Shown piece after piece: positions 58,451-64,000 of a stretch of 64,000 nt of DNA; the stretch's first letter is position 1; each line of letters opens with the position of its first letter. A program made the position numbers and the translations under genes. The notes beneath the pieces are model-generated. The model saw only the letters and a program-made list of their open reading frames with translations, did no database searches and was not told where the DNA came from. The stretch lies in NCBI RefSeq assembly GCF_042100115.1, contig NC_091275.1, positions 248,001 to 312,000 of the forward strand. The letters run 5' to 3'. The DNA comes from Alternaria dauci. Taxonomy: Eukaryota; Ascomycota; Dothideomycetes; Pleosporales; Pleosporaceae.

Positions 58451-60754
58451 ATGGTTTCTGCCCTCATCATTCCAATCTTATGGACCGTGGCCACAAGCTC
58501 ATACTTAGGACTCGTCAGCGTACGCCTATTTCCATGGAGGAGAGCAGCCCAATCCTCTCGTTGATACCACCAGGGCAGATCACACTCGTCAATCCTTCAC
58601 CTCGCTGATTATCAGGGCTCTTGGTCTAGGTAACTTGTTAGCGTCTGCCGACGGTCAACTTGGATGAGAGGCTGGATGACAGCAGTGATGGAAACGCTGA
58701 GTACGTACAATAATTTCCAGCATGGACTCAGAGTTGTCGCTCCATCGCGAAGCATGGTATCGCCGCTCGGATCCTTTCCTCACGTCACTCCATGCATTCA
58801 GACTCCTCGGCCGATGATTTCATCGGCGCTCTATGATCCTGATTTCGATCCTTGCATGCTTGCCCTCAATATAGTTTCACCTGTGATTGTTTGGTCCATA
58901 GGTGGCTGCTCCCACGCAAAGTTGTTTCGAATTCATAACAGGGTGATTAGGCTGCGCGGTCATTCTGCTCTCCTTAAGGTTGGCTTCGCGGTAGACTAAC
59001 CGCACGACCTTTCTTTGATCACATGTGCTGGACATGTCCAGGACCTTCTGCTATCAGTCCTCGGATTTCTGAATACAGATCTTTAAACAATTGCGTTTGG
59101 ATCAAATGACGGTGATCTGATCGCTTTGAGGCCAGACTTCACGACCGGAGACCAAAACTGATGGCTAATGAAGGGATACTGCTGGCGAATAGAGAAACCT
59201 ATCGGCCAAAGTTCATACAGTGACCCCGATAACGAGCTGTTCGTAAGCCTTACGCACTGAAGGGCTCGGGGGGAAGTCTTTGCTCCGGCTATAGGGATCA
59301 AAAGGTCTTGTCACCTTGTGAGTAAACAAACAACAATACCAATCTTGGATAGCTGTTTGAATGCGATACAAAGGAGATGCTGCAATCATCCAGTTCATTA
59401 CTTACTCCAGATAGCCACTGATCTCAGCTCACGAACAGCGATAACCCGACCACACTCGTTCCTGAGTGTGCGATATCCGGGCATTGGCTTGCAAGATCCT
59501 TGATACAATAGACTGCATACTATGAAGAGCTATCTTCCTTTTCGAATAGGTCTGTAAGCTCGTTTTAACCACTAAGTACACGTCTATTCGCTGTGTTCGA
59601 AAACTTTTGGGGCCGTATCGAAACAACATTGTAGTCTTTCGTGTTTCTACTTCTTTTGCCGAGTCGAAGTCTCCAGACCAAACGACTCGCATTAAATTAG
59701 AAGCTGTCGGGTCAGTAAGACCTCCGTTCGAATGGGATTCGTGAGCCCGGTGTAAGGATCGGGAATGGTCCACTGCCGGGTACCGCCTTGTATGGAATAT
59801 GCTCAGGAATTGACTCAAACACGACACTCGATGGAGGACAGCTTTGGAAAGCTTTGGGAGACTGTCAAGTTCACATGCGAAGCTGTTTCCTCCAATGTTC
59901 GCATGTGTAGTGCAATCTGACTTTGTACTTACTCATTCATCACGTGAAAGATCGAAATGGAGCTTACTAAGCAGCCAAGCCGTGGACTCTGCACACACCT
60001 CTAACCCCACGATGTGTAGCCGCAGAACTATTAGCTTCGCGAGTCAGCTCTACAGGGATGGCGATAAAGAGTAGGAGCCAGCCTGGACAAATCTCCCGTT
60101 GTGAATGAAATGCATGATGGTCGTGCGAAAAACCAAGGCCACACAATAGTTCAACCGTTCCTCACAGCTTACCTCCATGCCGAAGGCCATGCAAATCAGG
60201 TCCCTATGAGACCCAAACGCAATTTGACACATTTGTGGGTGGTTTTCAGAGCGGAAAGCGCGTGAGGTGGTGGAACCTTGACGCAGTTGTGTGCGAGGGT
60301 TGCGATCAGCGCCGAGCGTCTTTGGGATATAGGATTGTCAGAGCCCTTGCTCAGGCTCGAAGATATTTGGAACCTCAAGCGCAGCATGATCGGTCTTGCA
60401 CTGGGGGTGGCTGCGGCGTTGTGTCATTGATAGTGGCTGATGGTGGCTAGTGAGGACTAGCGGTGGCTCGTGGGGCACTTGGCCGTCCCCTGAAGGCTTG
60501 CATCGCTAGCTCTACACAAACAACCCAAGCACGACTATCCGCATCATCAAATACCAGCTTGCCCCACCATTTTCGCGACATGCAGCGGCTCTGCAATTCC
60601 ATGGTCAGCATATTGCTCGTGCTGGCGGGGTCACTGTAGCGGCTTGGCATGCCCGTGGGCGCAGTCGTGTTGCTTGGTCAACCACACATGCTCAACTCTG
60701 GCGGCCTTTGCCAAAGACGTCGCAACCTCTTACACGCCCAACGACACGACGACG

Positions 60755-62305
60755 ATGCCGTACGCTCGCCCCCCAGCCACGCCGCCCCAACTGCCCAAGT
60801 TACCGCGGCGCCCGCAGATTCTCTTCCGCCACCCCGGCTACGACGACAGCATCAATGTCCTCTTCAAACTATATGCGATCGATATGGAGACGGGCGGCGG
60901 CCGTGGCAACGGGGAAGAGGCGTCGCAGCGACCCGAAACCCCAGGCCTCTATGCGCAGTTCGCTCTCGACGCCTGCGCGATCATTGCAGGCAATCGTTTC
61001 GACGGCTGGCTCTCGACATCACGCAACTCTGACACGCGCGACACCCGGGTCGACCCCAATAGCACGTTGGTCGAACGCAGCTACTACTACCACCTCGATC
61101 ACAACGAAGCCATCGATGGACCTGTTGGGGACCCGTACCGCATCGTCCCCAACTTCCGCGAATGGCACTTCCCACACGACCAAATCCCAGCGCATTGGGA
61201 GCAGCTCTCCGCGAACGCGACGTCGCTCGACTCGGCGCGTCCACCCTCCAACCTCACAATGGCACTGCAGATGCGCGACGGAAGCTGCCGTATAAGTGGA
61301 TACCGAGAAGAGCTGCAGGTCGCGCACATTGTGCCGCAGGCGGAAGGGGACTGGTGGCAGGCAAACAGCATGTCAAATTACAACCGGAGCTTGACCAGCG
61401 GCACGGACGATACGGCCAATGCCATGTTCTTGACAGCGAGCTTCCACATTGCCTTTGACAGGCCCCGCTTCGTCTTTGTGCCGAAGCCGTCGAGTGACGA
61501 CGGGAAGATGCGGTTGGTTCTCCATCTGCTCGAGCCTTCACCAGAGTTTGAGCATCTCTACCACAACCGGGAGCTGCACCAGTCGGACGTCGGGGTGGAG
61601 ATGCTGTTTGCGCGCTTCGCATGGACGCTGTTTCCACTGCTGGACGCGTTCCTCTTGTGTAAGGAGAAACGCCGGTTGGCTGTGCGCGCCGCTCTAAACG
61701 ACCAGATTCTCTCGCGCGGATACTTTACTGCCGCGGCGTGTGAGCGGTTCTCCATGTCGTCGAGCAGGAAGCGGTCGGTGAGCCCGAAGAAACGGAAACC
61801 GGACGAGGATGTGGTCGACAGCAATAGTGTTGACGATGTTGAGGTCCGCAGGCATGTCGACACGAACACATCTCCTCCAGCGACGAACCTCCGCAAACGT
61901 TCGATCGGATGCATCGACCACGAACCCCTTTCGCCTTGTCAAATACCCCCAAGCAGCAAACGACGAAAATCGTCGCCTATCCCCGAGCAATCATTATTCT
62001 CATCCACCGTCTCGTCGGCGCTATTGACTGAATCCTCCACCCCCCATTCTGATCATAACGCAGAAGAATCGTGTGCGATAGTATCCCACGGTTCCCCCTT
62101 GGCACAAAAATGGCTGGAACAAGAACGTCAACGCTCCGATCCCGAACAGACCTGGACAGAGGAGATGCGCTGGTTGCGAGAAGTCTGGGCTGGCAAGACC
62201 ATGGCTAGTCATGAAGTGCCGAGGTTTTGGGATCTGAGCGGGTATGAGGTGAGGGATGTGGGGGGCGAGGATGGATTGAGGGTAGGAGGTGAGGTGGCGG
62301 AATAG
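60755..62305 (+). CDS. HNH_2 nuclease-domain protein
   Basis: 516 residues in one exon from the ATG at 60,755; the frame extends 37 codons further 5' without another ATG. The N-terminal third has no known domain but contains FRHPGYDDSINVLFKLY, usual in these fungal proteins. Residues about 178-245 form the HNH_2 domain: C178 in CRISGYREELQ, AHIVP with H191, a W/N-rich loop, NAMFLTASFH with H231 and IAFDRPRFVFVPK. The C-terminal 180 residues are low-complexity, with a KRSVSPKKRK-type nuclear signal and a final acidic/aromatic segment. The family is common in Pezizomycotina, often in variable regions; a nuclease role is inferred from the fold and not proven. The domain looks intact and no stop or frameshift is seen. 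Confidence 0.9.
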   Translation: MPYARPPATPPQLPKLPRRPQILFRHPGYDDSINVLFKLYAIDMETGGGRGNGEEASQRPETPGLYAQFALDACAIIAGNRFDGWLSTSRNSDTRDTRVDPNSTLVERSYYYHLDHNEAIDGPVGDPYRIVPNFREWHFPHDQIPAHWEQLSANATSLDSARPPSNLTMALQMRDGSCRISGYREELQVAHIVPQAEGDWWQANSMSNYNRSLTSGTDDTANAMFLTASFHIAFDRPRFVFVPKPSSDDGKMRLVLHLLEPSPEFEHLYHNRELHQSDVGVEMLFARFAWTLFPLLDAFLLCKEKRRLAVRAALNDQILSRGYFTAAACERFSMSSSRKRSVSPKKRKPDEDVVDSNSVDDVEVRRHVDTNTSPPATNLRKRSIGCIDHEPLSPCQIPPSSKRRKSSPIPEQSLFSSTVSSALLTESSTPHSDHNAEESCAIVSHGSPLAQKWLEQERQRSDPEQTWTEEMRWLREVWAGKTMASHEVPRFWDLSGYEVRDVGGEDGLRVGGEVAE

Positions 62306-64000
62306 ATGGAATATATATTTCGGGGAAGGGGCCTGTGAGGGGTTCTTTGGTGTGCTTCGCGCGCTTGATCATCACGTTTTGGGAAGATAACGTGACGAAG
62401 GGGGTTGCTCGGTTGATTGCTTATACGATACCCACATATTCTTCTTCTCAATACACTTTGTTCGCATTGTACATGACTACACTGGTTTTCGAAGAGCTAA
62501 CAAGATTCTGCGTGACACTTGGCCGTTGCTTTCTTCTGGTTTTGTCGTCTTCTATGCACCTGTAACGTCTCTTGATGTATATAAGGGCATGCCGCTCTAG
62601 CCAGGACTTGTTCGCTACTCTTGACTTCTGTCATGCATTGGAACAAGACAGGAAGGAGTAGAGACAGTGTTTGAAGCGCTCTTGGTGTGCTGAACCTGGT
62701 ACTGTACCTGCTACGTCAGGACTGAACTGGGCCTGAAGTGGAGTACTACCGTGATTGGACTGTGATTGGACTGTGATTGGACTGTGATTGGACTGTGGCT
62801 GGACTGCGGCTCGGGCCGTGGCTTGGACTGGGGACGGGAATGCCGCTAGGACCAAAGTAGAACTACTCTAATTATTCAACGAACGTAAGATCTAACGCCA
62901 TGATGTTTGAGCAGTAACAAGAAAAGTGTTATACGACTCTCCTAACAATGTTTCCTCCAACGAGTGTAGAACGTAGAGTCCGGAATGACTTGATAGAAAG
63001 GAGCTGTCATGACATTGCGACCCAGCAAGTTTCAGCGATACAGGATGCCAGCGGGGACAAGCCATTCAACACCCCATTGCAAGGCTACAAATGTCTTTTC
63101 CTATGCGTACTCCTGAGACATAGCATAAGAGCCTTTGCATGCAAGCACTCAGCTTTCGTATGCAAGCATTCAAGACATTGGAAATCCGCATGTTCGTTGA
63201 TGGATCGCATCAGCGTTATTCGTAAGACATCCCAACGAGCCTTATACTTTCATCCAACAGTACCCAAATGACGATTCCCGTTGCTTCCTCCAACGACTCA
63301 TCCCTCGGAGGTAGTAGTCTTGAAAGCTCCCAAGACCGCTGCGCGTACCGCTTTTGCGAAATCCTTGATAACACCCGGCTTCTTCTCTTTGACGTCAACA
63401 ATATTTCCCTTGCACTTCGCCAACGTCTTAATCTTTGTCTTCATCCTCTAATAGAGCGTCCCCTCAGGCAGTACGGACGAAGTCTATAATAACCGAACGC
63501 GTGAGCTATTCGGTCAAACACCGTAGATTTCCATGCAACTCACAGCTCGCGAATCAGGATCAATAATCGCTCTCTCAAGTAATCCCATCAACTCCCGGAC
63601 ATGCGCCGTGTTTGCGACTGGTGTAAAGTCAAGCGGAGGGTGCCAATCAGGCGGAGGAGTCCATTAGGGTGGAGGGTTCCAGCTCATCGCAGCAGTCCAG
63701 TTAGATTAAAGAGTCCAACTGTTCAAGGCTTGGTCGGATTGCTGTCGGAGTAGGGCTGGGGCTTCGAGTTTATCCCACATAGACAGCGTAATAGCTACTA
63801 AAGAGCGCTGCGTTAGGACGGTGGTGTTTAGTAGGACATAGAGATCTAGAGCGTTTACAACATAGATTAAGAGCGTAGAAGAAACAAGGCATAAAGGTCT
63901 CACCAAGGGCTGCCGCAGAGGTAAGGTTAAGACACAGTCGGGGTTAGTGCCGCGTTCCGGTGAGATGGACATGAAGCAATGTGATGTTTGTTAGTGCCAG
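62306..64000. other. Downstream tract without a confident gene
   Basis: Plus-strand frames at 62,948-63,271 and 63,268-63,489 and minus frames at 63,298-63,444 and 63,706-63,972 have no recognised domain. A minisatellite lies at 62,752-62,808. Confidence 0.45.
62752..62808. repeat. 11-bp minisatellite
   Basis: Four near-perfect head-to-tail copies of TGATTGGACTG followed by a degenerate TGGCTGGACTG copy. Confidence 0.9.

Larger units (their letters stand above)
56471..60754. other. 4.3 kb gene-poor tract
   Basis: No frame carries a recognised domain. Candidates considered: a plus-strand frame at 56,642-57,022 with a good start context (GCCATG at about 56,800), and a minus-strand frame at 59,429-59,827 with a protein-like middle. 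Both are unassigned. R2 (57,630) and S (58,375) copies lie here. Confidence 0.45.

Noticed and set aside
63298..63444. 48-codon lysine-rich minus-strand ORF
   Set aside because: Protein-like composition but too short, with no homologue or splice signals that would make it a gene.
63601..63660. Zn2Cys6-like start (CDWCKVKRR)
   Set aside because: Only the first C-x2-C pair is present. The remaining four cysteines of the binuclear cluster are absent.

Overview
The window looks like a piece of a filamentous ascomycete genome, most likely Pezizomycotina; the class cannot be fixed from sequence alone. The reasons are short spliceosomal introns (54, 52 and 67 bp in the transporter gene), fungal protein families (HNH_2, fungal BTB, OrsD-like zinc fingers, the PNP_UDP module of fungal NLRs) and very strong repeat-induced point mutation (RIP). 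RIP shows as CpA/TpG to TpA changes that put TAG and TAA in place of CAG, CAA and TGG, so transposon proteins can still be followed in one frame through many stops.

Layout. From 1 to about 24.55 kb lies an AT-rich, fully RIP-mutated transposon graveyard. It holds a Ty3/Gypsy element (1-6.76 kb), a tandem pair of about 2.8 kb units each with an unidentified minus-strand gene (6.8-12.5 kb), a second Gypsy element (about 12.5-18.8 kb) split by one copy of a 1.3-1.4 kb unclassified repeat and abutted by another, and a Fot1/pogo-like element (22.6-24.5 kb). The composition switches abruptly near 24,550. From 24.6 to 36.7 kb there is an island with two OrsD-like zinc-finger remnants, the first part of an NLR-type PNP_UDP domain, an intact metallo-beta-lactamase-fold hydrolase divergent from an intact monocarboxylate-type MFS transporter, and a 5.5 kb broken Tc-toxin-like (TcB/RHS) gene on the minus strand. 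A 3.66 kb hAT transposon (36,675-40,330) and a 365 bp MITE with the same termini (41,639-42,003) follow; both have 8-bp target duplications.

From 42 to 64 kb the sequence has normal base composition and few genes. The best are a divergent pair of paralogous small secreted eight-cysteine proteins (46.7-48.8 kb), a BTB gene closed only by in-frame stops (about 50 kb), a coiled-coil protein (52-53 kb), a SANT/Myb-like protein (53.3-54 kb) and an HNH_2 nuclease-domain protein (60.8-62.3 kb). Two short dispersed repeat families, called S and R2 here, are scattered through the island and this tract.

Overall this is an accessory, transposon-driven compartment. Intact genes sit beside pseudogenes, some inactivated by RIP-type nonsense changes. 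The candidate effector pair and the acquired, decayed Tc-like gene are the most biologically suggestive items. No complete new multi-gene system could be shown.
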